From NCBI GenBank assembly GCA_004565275.1, contig SDOX01000183.1, positions 228,192 through 292,191 on the forward strand: 64,000 nt of DNA. The letters are read 5' to 3'. The stretch's first letter is position 1; the number at the start of each line of letters is the position of its first letter. The translations under genes were made by a program, and so were the position numbers. This DNA is from Nannochloropsis salina CCMP1776. Taxonomy: Eukaryota; Sar; Eustigmatophyceae; Eustigmatales; Monodopsidaceae. This document shows positions 43,675-53,828 of this stretch, piece after piece. The notes beneath the pieces were generated by a model, which saw only the letters and a list, made by a program, of their open reading frames with translations, searched no databases and was not told the origin of the DNA.

Positions 43675-46328
43675 ATGGTATCGGCGCTCCATAATCCGCC
43701 TGAAACACCCGATAAAAAGGCGGACGGTGCGATTGCAGCAGCCGTAGGGGCTGGAGGGTTGTCATTTCATCCAGCAGCAGGTCAGGAAGGCACGGCGGGT
43801 CGAGCTGCGATGACGCCGAGAGGCGAGGAGGAGGATATCGAAGGAAGGCAGCTAATGGCGAAAAGGAGGGATCAGCATCTACTGTATATTCATAGGTGCC
43901 GCTTTCTCGACTGGGAGCCTCGCGCTATCGTATGCATGGCCGCGTGCGCATCAGGACGGATGCTCGCTGTGGCCCGGGAAAGCGGGGAAGTTGAAATTCG
44001 CCTGGTCGATGAAAAGTTTCGAGTGGCAGGTGTTGTGCCCGTACCTGGAGGAAACGGGCTCATTCGCAGCATGACATGGTCGCGGCAGGTCTCTGAATCC
44101 CAGGGGCGCCTTTTCGTCGGGAGCTTGGATACGTCGGTATTCGAGATCGACGTGCCAGGCTTGCGGGTGCGGCGCCGGCAGGACTCCTACGGCGGCCCCG
44201 TCTGGTGCCTGGCGGCGGACCCCCACCGTGACCTCCTGGCCGTTGGCTGTGAAGACGGCTCGGTCAAGCTGTTCAGTACCGCGGATGAGGGCTTCGAGTT
44301 CAGCCGGGCCTTGCCGACCGTGAACTCTCGGATCCTCTCCATGGCCTGGCAAGCCCCGCCGTCTCCCAGGGACTCCCCCAGCCTCTTTGTTGGCGCTGTG
44401 GACGGGACGATTCGCCACCTGGATGCCCGGACAGGCCACAGCGCGTACCGGATGACGGTGGAGGCCAAGAACAGTGCGCACCCGCCCCTGGTCTGGTCCC
44501 TGCTGGCACTTTCCGACGGGACCCTCGTCAGCGGGGACTCGCTGGGCGCCGTCCATTTCTGGGACGGGGCTATGGGCGCGCTCAAGCAGTCGTTCTGGGT
44601 CCACGAGGCCGACGTGCTGGCCCTGGCGGCGAGCGCGGCCGGCGACACTGTCTTCGCCGCGGGCGTGGACAGTAAGCTGGTCTGCCTCAGGCGTCCTTCC
44701 CAGGCCGGGGCCCGAGAGCCTCCGGGGGCGCCAGAGGACGAAGCCTGGGTCCTGGCCGCCTCTAACCGGGCCCACAGCCACGACCTTCGCGCCCTGGCGG
44801 TGGTCGAGAGGTCGGGGGGGGGGGAGGCGAGGGGCGCCGGTCCTCTCTCCTTGTCTCGGGGGGGGTGGACACCAAGCTTTGCACATACTCGGTCGCCAGT
44901 TTCGCGCACAACCGGCCCCGGTACATTGCCCCCTACCCTTACTACCCCGTGGCGAGCGTGGCCCCTGCCCGTGGGCGCCGCCTTCTCATGATGCAGCACA
45001 GCCGAAAGCTCCAACTCTGGGGCCTGGGAGGGTCTCGGGAGGAGACGGCACTGTGCCTACAACACGAGCCATCTCCCCTTCTTGAAATCCAAGCGGTCAA
45101 GGGGCAGCTGATCGTGTCGTCGGCGCTCTCCCCCGACGGCCGCTTTCTGGCGTACGCGACGACGGGAACGGTGCGGGTCCTTGCCTTGGAGGTGGGGGAG
45201 AGCGAGAGGGGGGGGGCGGAGGTAGACAGAGGGGGTGACGGACACGCCCGGCCCCGTGTTCTCTTGCGTCGAAATAAGCTACCTGCCTTGGCAGGAAGGG
45301 CCGGGGAGAAAGACGTGAAGGCCTTGTGCTTTTCCCCCGACTCGAGGAGCTTGGTGCTGGGCACAGGGGGAGGACGGGTGCTGAGGGCGGGCTTGGAGGG
45401 AGGCCTGGTGGAGGAGGCTATCCGAGACACGTCATCGGAAAACGAGGAGGGGCAGGGGGTGGTACGGCTGTCGTGCAGCCAGGACGGGCGGCTGCTAGCG
45501 GTGGGGCGGTGGAATGGGGACGTGGAGCTGTACGCAGTCCCTGCGAGCAGCAGCGGGGAGGACACGGGCTCTCTTCCTTTGACCTGGCGACTCCCTCGAC
45601 TGGACTCGGCCCCGACGGCCCTGGCCTTCCATCCTAAGACGGACATCCTGGTGGTCGCCTGCGTGTCGAACCGATTCTACGTCTTCGACGCCGCCGGGCA
45701 AAGGCTCACGGATTGGTCTCAGGACATGGGCCACCGCCTTCCCCGGGAGCTTTTGGATAGGCATGACTGCATCGTAGGCGTCTGTTTCAACCCGGACTCG
45801 CCCCAGGCGGTGGTCTTGTACGGCTTCGGCTTCGTCTGCTACGTGGACCTGGGCCGACCCCCCGGCCAACTCGTCCATATCCTACCGGCCAGCCACCCTG
45901 CCGCCCTGGCCCAGAGGGCGAGCACCCGCAAGCGACAACACGAATGGCTACCGACTAAGAAGCAGAAGAAGCAAAGAGGGGGGGCCAAAATTGCGCAAGT
46001 TTCCTCAAACAAGGTAATCCAGGCTATTGAAGACAGCGACATAGGGGGCATGCGTGGACGGTGCCGGAGTCGTGGTGACAGCCTTGTGCAGGAGGCAGAG
46101 GAGCGCTCGCTTCCTCCAGGCGGCGATGTTTCCGAGCATTTGAAAGGAAAAATGGTGAAGGAAGGTGATGGGAACGATTCATGGAATTTCAAGATGCACT
46201 TGGGGTACCAAGGCGTTGTGGCAGTGGAGGCCCTAGGCCCTGATGAGCTGTTGTTGGTTGAAGAACCATGGATTAAAATCGTTAGCAAACTTCCAGATGT
46301 ACTACATCGACACCGATATGGTACTTAA
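43675..46328 (+). CDS. UTP4: UTP4/Cirhin, WD40 subunit of the SSU processome, with a frame break in a G run
   Basis: UTP4 is a tandem WD40 protein of the t-UTP/UTPA complex needed for 18S rRNA maturation in the nucleolus. Two overlapping frames make one gene: 43675 to about 44820 (IHRCRFLDWEPRAIVCMA at the N-terminus, then LIRSMTWS, VWCLAADPHRDLLAVGCEDG, HDLRALAVVERS) and about 44820 to 46328 (LLVSGGVDTKLCTYSV, then SPDGRFLAYATTGTVRVLAL, LALAFHPK-like repeats and a C-terminal YGT as in other UTP4s). The switch lies in a run of ten G at 44815-44824, directly before the conserved LVSGGVDTKLCTYS block. The likeliest cause is a one-base length error or polymorphism in the homopolymer. The product would be about 880 aa. 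Confidence 0.88.
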
Positions 46329-47076
46329 GTTGATATTTGACAGACGCTTAGGAAAGTATGATCAGCTAAGTAGTATGTAAAGTTACAGGTGTTTCCAGGG
46401 CAAGAAGACGCCCTCAAAAAGCTGTGAACCTGGCGCCGCGGGGGGGCAGAAATACACCCAGAAAGCATTTAAAAGTATCAAGTCATTCACCATGAAGTGA
46501 CCTGCGCTCATACTTCGTTCCCTCTCTCCCATGTCCCGGTTGCTTTTCAACGGGACCATACAATTCGGAGATCCTCGTTCATTGCCTGCTTCCAGGCTGG
46601 ACTGTGCATCCTCCCGCAGGACGGGAATAAGGTGGTACACGGGGTAAAAATAGACGTCATCAGTTTTGCTACTGCTCATGAAACATGGATTCTCCACTGT
46701 CAAACATCTTGTCGTGGGTGGTATGCGCATCGGAAACGGTGCCATAAATTTCCCCGCCAAATACCGCCCCGCCGGCCCCAATTCTTATTATCCGGCCCGG
46801 GGGGGTGCCCGCGAAGCATTCGGATTTTCAATCTCGAGTCCTTTGTGCAGTCAATTGCAAAAGAAACGCCCCTTTCATGCTTTGGATAACTTACGCACTA
46901 TTTAGTATACTACTTATTTACACCTCTCGTTCATATTTTTGTGGACTCAAGACGGTGTTGTCAATATCGAAAATGTGCGGGTTTTAGATATCATTAACTC
47001 CCCCGTTCCCAACGGCAATAAATAGTTGATGGCATCGTGCCTTACAAATTAATGTATTTCGGTCTGGCTTAATATT
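46329..47076. other. Intergenic region between UTP4 and the F-box/WD40 gene
   Basis: About 750 bp. Open frames of 130 codons exist on both strands (46383-46781 minus, 46497-46889 plus) but neither has a recognised motif. The last 200 bp are AT-rich and probably hold the promoter of the next gene. Confidence 0.3.
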
Positions 47077-48780
47077 ATGTTTATGTCCCACACTTTTAAT
47101 AGATGCCACGCGTTTCCTAGTGGACGCTCTGTCCTCGGCGCCTTCGCGATGACCCTCAATTTTACTGACCAAGCCATCAGGAATACCGGTACCCAATCCG
47201 GAGCCCCGATGCATGACTCCACCACCACCCATTCTTTTTTGCGGCTTGACCAGCACTTGAGCGGTCATTTGTATGCCTTTTTGCTGGTGAGAGACTTGTT
47301 GTCCTTATCGAACGCATGCAAGGACGTGCATTTGTACGCGTTGACTTCACAGTATTGGTTCACTTTGTGCGCGAGGAGGTGGCCAGCGCTGCTATCGCCT
47401 GCCAGTGTGAGCGCCTTCTCTCCTGCCTATGGCTCGAGGCTTTATCCCCTCAAGAGAGGTGTAAAGAGAAACGAACCGACCGAGGAATATGTTTCCTGTC
47501 TACCGTCCTCGCGTGCATACAAAAATGCGATGGAAAGAAATTGCTTCCGCTCCATTTTTTTGCAGCATGCCGAGGCAGAGCTGAACTGGCGGCGGGGCCG
47601 ACCCACGACGGTAATACAAGAACGCCTTGAAATGCCAAAAGAAATGTCTTCCTCGCCTGTGAAAGCGCTCGCACTTGTCAGAGTTGGTACTCGTGAGGTG
47701 ATGCTGGCTGCAAAACGTTACCATGTAGGCGCATATCGTGTGGGTGACTCCGGGCATCTGCCCTTATCGAGAGGGCCCGAGCTTTTGCTACGAGCCAAGA
47801 GTGGAAATTCCATGATCTACACCATGGCTGTGGCTTCTGGTGACCCAGCCAAGCTCCTGGTTGCCGGGAATGACACAGGGGTGGAAGTTTTGGATTGGAC
47901 GGTGGGGCGCAAACTAGCGAGTCTGCACCATCACGCCTCCAGCGTCTGGTGCCTGGGCGTGGACACAGACAGCCACCCAGACGCAGCCGAGGCCTGCGGC
48001 CAGGCGGGCGGCACCTTGATGGTCGCGTCCGGAGGCTACTGTAGCCTGGCCCTCTCGGATGTGGACAGGCAGGCGGAGGCCGCCATCGCCTTCCATGGGC
48101 ATCAGTCGTGGATCCGAGGCGTGCACTTGGACATGGACCGACACCTTTTGATCACCGGCTCGGCGGACGCCACCTGCAAGGCCTGGGACCTTCGCCGGCC
48201 GGGGCGTGTGCTCACAAAATTCGTGCACCCGAATCATTTCGAGGAGGTCAGGTGTCTGGAGTGTGCGGGGCCCCGGCTGGTCACCGGGTGCTACGACGGG
48301 GTCGTGCGGGAGTACGACTTAGGCACCGGACGCTATGTGACCACGCTGGCCAAGCACGAGTACGCGGTGGAGACCATGCAATTATCGCGGGAGACGGGCC
48401 GTCTCGTCAGCGTGGATTGGGACGGGCAGGTCGCCTACAACAGGGGGATGGCCTACCTGTCGCGTACCTTCGGGGCTCAGTCTGTCGACACGCTCGCCCT
48501 CGTGCATGATGTCGGGGAAATGCAGGATATTAGTAGAGACGCGTTTGGGCGTGTATCGGGCGGCAGCAACCATTTCGTTCGGCCCCATTATGAAGACAAG
48601 AACCATGGCAAGATCATCGGCTGTGATCTCCAGGCGTCCGCGCTCTTCCACAGCGAGGACGGGATCTCCCACACCCGGACCTCCGTGGCGTGCATGCAGC
48701 ATGATGAGGAGCGCCTTGTTCTGGGAACAACGGGTGGTGATGTTGTCTCCCTGCTATTCAGGAAAAGCTTGAATAAATGA
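47077..48780 (+). CDS. F-box-like/WD40-repeat protein
   Basis: Single exon, 567 aa from the ATG at 47077 (ATGs at 47083 and 47149 are alternatives). Residues about 57-103 (LSGHLYAFLLVRDLLSLSNA, then WFTLCARRWPALL) look like an F-box or F-box-like helix bundle. WD40 blades follow from about 195: LLVAGNDTGVEVLDW, VWCLGVDTD, HGHQSWIRGVHLDMDRHLLI followed by TGSADATCKAWDLRRPG, LVTGCYDGVVREYDLGTG, and RLVSVDWDGQVAYN. An FBXW-type substrate receptor of an SCF ubiquitin ligase is the usual role for this layout, but the substrate is unknown and the F-box is weak, so it could also be a plain WD40 scaffold. Confidence 0.65.
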   Translation: MFMSHTFNRCHAFPSGRSVLGAFAMTLNFTDQAIRNTGTQSGAPMHDSTTTHSFLRLDQHLSGHLYAFLLVRDLLSLSNACKDVHLYALTSQYWFTLCARRWPALLSPASVSAFSPAYGSRLYPLKRGVKRNEPTEEYVSCLPSSRAYKNAMERNCFRSIFLQHAEAELNWRRGRPTTVIQERLEMPKEMSSSPVKALALVRVGTREVMLAAKRYHVGAYRVGDSGHLPLSRGPELLLRAKSGNSMIYTMAVASGDPAKLLVAGNDTGVEVLDWTVGRKLASLHHHASSVWCLGVDTDSHPDAAEACGQAGGTLMVASGGYCSLALSDVDRQAEAAIAFHGHQSWIRGVHLDMDRHLLITGSADATCKAWDLRRPGRVLTKFVHPNHFEEVRCLECAGPRLVTGCYDGVVREYDLGTGRYVTTLAKHEYAVETMQLSRETGRLVSVDWDGQVAYNRGMAYLSRTFGAQSVDTLALVHDVGEMQDISRDAFGRVSGGSNHFVRPHYEDKNHGKIIGCDLQASALFHSEDGISHTRTSVACMQHDEERLVLGTTGGDVVSLLFRKSLNK

Positions 48781-49022
48781 CGAGCACAGCGAGGCCGATC
48801 ACGTGGGAGCGTCGCAGAAATCTAGTCCAGACTCCTTCATCCTTTTGTATTACCAAATTTAAGAAATTTAGAGAAAATGTTACCCCAAGACGACATGCAC
48901 ATCTGATAGACACGGGACAAGCATGGGGTTGAAATGAAATTCCGGAAAAGAAACGTAAACTGTTGGTTCCTTGAGACAGTTTTTCATCCCGTCATTTTTA
49001 CTTTACCCAAGCCCCATAGCAA

Positions 49023-49592
49023 CTATCTAGCCTTCCATAGGCCACCGTATCGATAGTGTGGGTGCGCAGCATCACCGTCTACGACTCCTCCGCTAACGTC
49101 CCTCCAACACCTTCCGCACACCATCTTCCATTCCAGTGAAGAATCAACCTGACAACGGATCAAAAGGTCTTGGTCCCGGTTGCAGATGTCACAAGGCTTG
49201 AGAAATAATTTATTACCTTCACGTTTTTCACGCTTGGCAGCCTTGGCCGCTTTTTTTCGCATCTTCTTTATTTCCTTTTCTGGTACAACAGGCGGCGGTA
49301 GGGCTCCTTTCTCTTCAGCAGGCTTGTGTTGATCTTCCATGCCATGAGCACTTGTAGCGATTGATGATGCAGGTAAATGTTCTACGGAATAAAAATTCGC
49401 TCTCCTTCGCCCATTATCATCGGTACCGCTTGAACCACCTTCCGTGGACATGACCAGACCCTCCAAGCTGCTGGGTCGTGTGACGTAACCAAGAGCACGC
49501 GTGGGGAAAACTCTTGATGGAGACGAGCCTGAGCGAAGCTCGACCGAAAGTGCAACGTTCAAGGCAGCGTTTGTCCACGCTAAAACTCGCAT
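49023..49592 (-). CDS. Small conserved CxxC-CxxC protein of algae and plants, organelle-targeted
   Basis: Single exon, 189 aa. The last ~60 residues form a compact, strongly conserved-looking domain: KPCDICNRDQDLLIRCQVD, then EWKMVCGRCW, then DVSGGVVDGDAAHPHYRYGG ending LWKAR. Two CxxC pairs 22-25 residues apart should bind one zinc. I recall this block from plant and algal proteins of unknown function, without being able to name them. The N-terminus MRVLAWTNAALNVALSVELR is Arg-containing and lacks acidic residues at first, which suits a mitochondrial or plastid presequence. A Lys/Ala-rich helix (KKMRKKAAKAAKREKREGNK) precedes the zinc domain and may bind nucleic acid. Role unknown. Confidence 0.7.
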   Translation of the reverse strand: MRVLAWTNAALNVALSVELRSGSSPSRVFPTRALGYVTRPSSLEGLVMSTEGGSSGTDDNGRRRANFYSVEHLPASSIATSAHGMEDQHKPAEEKGALPPPVVPEKEIKKMRKKAAKAAKREKREGNKLFLKPCDICNRDQDLLIRCQVDSSLEWKMVCGRCWRDVSGGVVDGDAAHPHYRYGGLWKAR

Positions 49593-50230
49593 ACGGCCTG
49601 AAGTGTGGCACAGAGAGTAATTGGTGTTTCAAAGCAAAGTTGCTGCTCGACAGGAGTGTTGAGGAACACATGTAAAAAGCGGTCGGGTGGCCCCTCAGAG
49701 CAAGATAGCAGCGAGCTCATTGAGGGTGAGGGGACGACCTCGGGGAAGTGTTGGGACATTCCCGGGTAAGCTCACATTATGAGCTCGGAGACACAAAGAC
49801 AAGAACTGTACAGAATGTCCCTCGGTTCATGATTCCTTCGTGCGTGCGCGTGTTTTACAAACAGATCCGGGTCACACAGACCCGTTGTCCCACCCTCTCC
49901 TGCCAATCCGTCCCATAGATATGGTAATAACCATATGGACTGACGGTACACACAGGGAGAAGAAAGGCCCAGAGAAATACCAAATAGGTAAAACTATGAC
50001 AACACCTTCTTCCCCGAGGGAAAGTCTATACTCCCCTTGGGCGCATCCCGCCGGGTGGTATTGCGGCTCGGCTCGGCCGGACCGCGACTCCAAATGCGCT
50101 ATTCCTTTCTACATATCGAGAAACACCCATCTCACTTATAGCGCGACACGACATTTTGAACACATATTTGGGCAGCTGCGTCTCAACGTATGCATGAGCG
50201 TTTCCAAAAAGATGCTTTTGAGTTCATAAT

Positions 50231-50416
50231 TTTTCTGAAATGCATTCAAGGACGCGGCCGTACGACTCAAATCACATGGCAAACAGGGATCGACCTTTTT
50301 GATTGTCTGGTTGAGCTCGTGAGTTTTCTAAAATGCTTTCAAGGACGCGGCCGTAAGACTCAATCACATGGTTAACAGGGATCGATCTTTTTGGTTGTCT
50401 GTTTGAGCTCATGATT
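50231..50416. repeat. Tandem duplication, unit 93 bp
   Basis: Two direct copies start at 50231 and 50324. Both share TTTTCT-AAATGC, TTCAAGGACGCGGCCGTA, AACAGGGATCGA and TTTGAGCTC/TTGAGCTC blocks, with roughly one difference per ten bases, so the duplication is old enough to have drifted. Confidence 0.85.
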
Positions 50417-50554
50417 GTGAATGCAATCTAAACTAATCAATGCAAGGCCAATGCAGATCCAAGTTTGTCGATCTGATTAAGCAAGCATACCAACATTCCT
50501 TGATTTCGTCGTCTTCCAAGTTCAAGTGGTGAAAGCCCCCCTGTCCACCTGTCC

Positions 50555-51180
50555 TCAATAGGTGATGGCGACCCAGATTGTACGCGTAGGCCAAGTAAAC
50601 AGCGCAACAAATTTTTTTAAGATCCATGTTTTTTTTAATAAAGATTGCGTGGAGCTATAGCTAGTGGGGACCGCCAGATACGTTCCCATCTTGTAAGGGT
50701 CCTTGTCCAGCAAATAGATGCGTCGCAGGGACTTGTCCTTATCCTCTACGATGGGCAAGACAAAAGCTGTACTACACACGCACTCCCAGTCGATTACATC
50801 CCAGGTACACCCTTCCTTCGCTACCAAGGTGTGCCAAGCCAGGACGTCACGTGGCAACTGCCAACCTTGGCCATCTCGCTCCTGGGGAGCTTTCACAAGG
50901 GTATAGTGGCGCATCAACAACTTTTTGTGCGGCTCACCATGATCAATTCCGCGCCTCCTGTCGTTGGAATCTTCTCGAGCCTGGAAAAAGGCCCAAATAT
51001 CCCCAAAATAACAATTCGATTTTCGATCACGGCGTGCCTTTTGTGGATGTGCGGCTTAGACGATAAAATCCCACCACAGCTGATCTTTTTCCGCGATAGT
51101 GGAAGCACAACGCACGGTGGTTCCTGTACCCATGTTTCCCTCATACTTGCCAAACTTGAGCTCACTGTAGCACTTAACCT
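50555..51180 (-). pseudogene. Possible remnant of a transposase-like coding sequence
   Basis: One minus-strand frame reads protein-like over about 600 bp: KCYSELKFGKYEGNMGTG and QLWWDF first, then NCYFGDIWAFFQ, RHYTLVKAPQERDGQGW, WDVIDWECVCSTAFVLPIV and RRIYLLDKDPYK. The pattern (YFGxIxxFF...WxxxP...DVIxxxxIxxxAxxLP...D) reminds me of the BAH-like segment near the C-terminus of large eukaryotic DNA-transposon proteins of the Plavaka/KDZ type. This is recognition by eye only. The frame is not intact and no terminal repeats were found. Confidence 0.3.
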
Positions 51181-51377
51181 TCTTCAAACCCGCTTCCTTC
51201 CCGAATAATTTTCTTCTTGCTCCTCTTCGTCCCCATTCTCTCGTTCGTCCTCTTCTACGTCGTGATCATTGTTATCATTATTGTTGACTTTGTTGCCACG
51301 TCCTGCATCCGTGACGCAATCTGCTTCCTTCGCCTCGCCCCCAGAGCGTTTTCAGGAACTGCTGCGGCGTGATCTGA

Positions 51378-51418
51378 CAGACCTGTCCTCCGTTTCACGC
51401 CTCATTTTGACAGGTCTG
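51378..51418. repeat. 10-bp inverted repeat with 21-bp loop
   Basis: CAGACCTGTC at 51378-51387 is the exact reverse complement of GACAGGTCTG at 51409-51418, so the transcript or single strand could form a hairpin. It could be a chance match. Confidence 0.4.
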
Positions 51419-52155
51419 CTGGCGTGCATAGCGTTGGTGTGACGTGCCAAAAGGCTATAGGGAATATCAAAATGACGCGTGCGATATGGACATGGTTTAT
51501 CAAAACGGAGCGGGTCCATGCAGCCACACAGATTTTGCTTTCCCCCAAAGCCTTTCATGCGACTTAGATCCGATTTCCCACCACTGAATCTTGCTCGCTC
51601 TCAGGCTGAGTAGGGAAGGGTCCCTGTACCAGTTATAAGACAAAGAGGAATCGTTAGTCTCGTGGTGCGCGGAAGCATTTTCCTATGGTCCCGGAATCCC
51701 GAAGTGCCTCCCTGGTGATTCCTCAGGTATGGTCACGTAGCGCGCATGCGGTGGCCTACAACCCAAGAGGTAGCACCTGTCGAGAAACACCGACACGGTG
51801 TTGGGGTCCCAACACCCAACTGGGACTGCAAGTCGCCTTCGACTTGAATTTGAAGGTTTATTCGCCGCTTTGTAGTTGGGACTCAACCACCGCCTTTTTA
51901 TGCCATCGGGGACCACCATTGCCCCACAGGATAGCTTATCAATCTGGTTTAATATGCACTTTTTCCCAAATCTATCAAGAAACATCAATCTCTCTCTTTT
52001 TGCCCGGCAGCATAATTTTTCAGCACTGGCAGGGACCGATCGTGACTCACGGGGCCGTTACCTTTGGAGTAACGGTTGCCCGAACCTCCTCCCCGAACCT
52101 TCCTTCCCACTTCCTCGTCCCTGTAGCAAACACTCAATGACAGAACCTACTTTCG

Positions 52156-52485
52156 GTGTGCTTTTCCAATTTTACTCCTGTTCCTATTCCCTGCAGCTGC
52201 CTCTCAGTACCTGCGTTTTGTGCGCTTTGCTAATTTTACTACCGCTACTAGTCCCTGTACCAGTCACTCAGTCCCTACTATGCGTGCGCTTTTCCAATTT
52301 AAATGCAGCTACCGTTCCCTGTAGCTACTATTAGTATTCAGTTCTAGTCCTGTTAGTCGTACCTGCTACGTATTCCGAGTACCACTAGTACGACTCGTAC
52401 TACTCGTGCGCTTTTCCAATGCTAGCTAGCAATAGTACCGTAAGCCTTCCCTCTACTGTATTATTCGTGCGCTTTTCAAAGTTGT
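52156..52485. repeat. Decayed tandem array, period about 61-64 bp
   Basis: The motif GTGCGCTTTTCCAAT or a close variant starts at about 52156, 52220, 52284, 52406 and 52467. Spacings are 64, 64, 122 (two units) and 61, so the array has about six units, one of which has lost the motif. CTACTA/CTAGT/CCCTGTA-rich spacers lie between motifs. Not coding. Confidence 0.75.
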
Positions 52486-53331
52486 CAATCATTGTAGTAT
52501 CTACAAAGCAAGCTTTTGTTTTTCATCAAAACCAGACACGTCACACGGCAAATATAATAGCATTAACAGAACATACAGCCTCTTAAGATTATGTTTCTTC
52601 CGTCCGGCACTGCCAAGATCCAGCAATCGCGACTCCGCCTTTTTGTAAGAGAGACGTGCAAAAAATATCCGTGGCTGCGGCCCCCTCTACCTTCATACAA
52701 AAGCACTTGTTGTTCATTTTCTGACTGTGTGTAAGCTAGAGAAGACATCTGACACACAAAAAAAGAAGCATTATTGAAGGACTACTGGGGGGCCATCAAG
52801 TGTGAAGTGCGCACTTTCCGGAACCATGTAAGTTGGTATTTTTATGGATGAGGAGGAGACTGAGATGGCTGAAAGGGACAGAAAGAAAAAAATGATGAGA
52901 ATGGGGAGAGAGGAGAGGTAAAGAAAATGCAGGACGTGGTACATGTGTTTGTGTGTCTCTCTATACATGTAAAGCCCTGCAGGGAAGGGAAAGGGAGGAG
53001 GACCAATCCTGTTAGCCCTTTTCTTTCATACCTCTGCATGGCTCTACATAACGCATGCAAATGTGTTGACTGCGTGCGACAAGCCAAAAAAATGACACGA
53101 AGAACCGAGCGATAAATGACACACAGAGCGATAAATCAATGAGCAAAAAAGAATACGTGAACGATGGATCGACACATCGACCGGAAAATGTGACCAAACG
53201 ATGACTACAGGAATCGATGTTTGCTTGGCTATGACCTGTATTCTAATCGATTTATGCATTTATCTTGAGCATTAGCGCTTAGATGTGATCGGTTCCTTTG
53301 ATTGCCCCGAAGTACGATCTATTGAATTTTT

Positions 53332-53406
53332 GTTGAGCTCATTTTCCTTGGCCATGATCGTCCGATCATAATCTCAGCCCTTGCGCTGTTGAGCTCATTT
53401 TCCATG
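53332..53406. repeat. Short direct repeat, 56-bp spacing
   Basis: GTTGAGCTCATTTTCC followed by A/TTGG occurs twice, at about 53332 and 53388. The GAGCTCAT core also closes the 93-bp duplication units at about 50313 and 50406. Confidence 0.55.
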
Positions 53407-53828
53407 GCTGTAGCGATTATTTTGATAGAGCGGAGGCCAGGGTTACGAATTTTTTTCCCCGTTTTCAGAGAGGCTTATATACGGTCAATTTGAGCAGTCA
53501 ATATCACCCCTTTTTCAAGGCTCAATCAGCCGTTGCGACGCGGGAGGTCAGACAAGATTATGTCAACTTATTTCATACCGCGTACAGACGTGTGTTTGCA
53601 GTTTCGGAGCATACAGGACAAGTGCAGAGAGGCCTCAACGTCGTACTCAACCCCATCACAGGCTTGACTCAAGCCTGGTCGACTTCTCGATCCGTCGCTT
53701 CCATCATTTCCATCTCAGCTGACGCACCTGCCAGTGCCGCCAGACTGCTGTACGCCCCGCCTCGCCTCGACCCTGGTGAAAGCTCACAAAAACACAAATA
53801 AATTTACTTTTTTTAGAGTTAGATCGGC

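Larger units (their letters stand above)
49593..53828. other. 4.2-kb gene-poor, repeat-bearing accessory region
   Basis: The longest stretch without a recognised gene. Base composition is lower in GC than the flanking genes. It contains a 93-bp tandem duplication (50231-50416), a possible mobile-element coding remnant (50555-51180, minus), a short hairpin-type inverted repeat (51378-51418), a decayed tandem array (52156-52485) and a short direct repeat (53332-53406). Open frames at 51683-52140 (both strands) and 53490-53801 (plus, TTG start, followed by AAATAAA) have no recognised domain. Confidence 0.5.

Noticed and set aside
43951-44886. 311-codon minus-strand open frame
   Set aside because: Antisense to UTP4 in GC-rich sequence; the plus strand carries the WD40 blades.
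53490-53801. Plus-strand open frame upstream of PIF1 as an additional 5' exon
   Set aside because: A stop lies in frame directly before the PIF1 ATG at 53829, and the candidate intron would place translation in the wrong frame.
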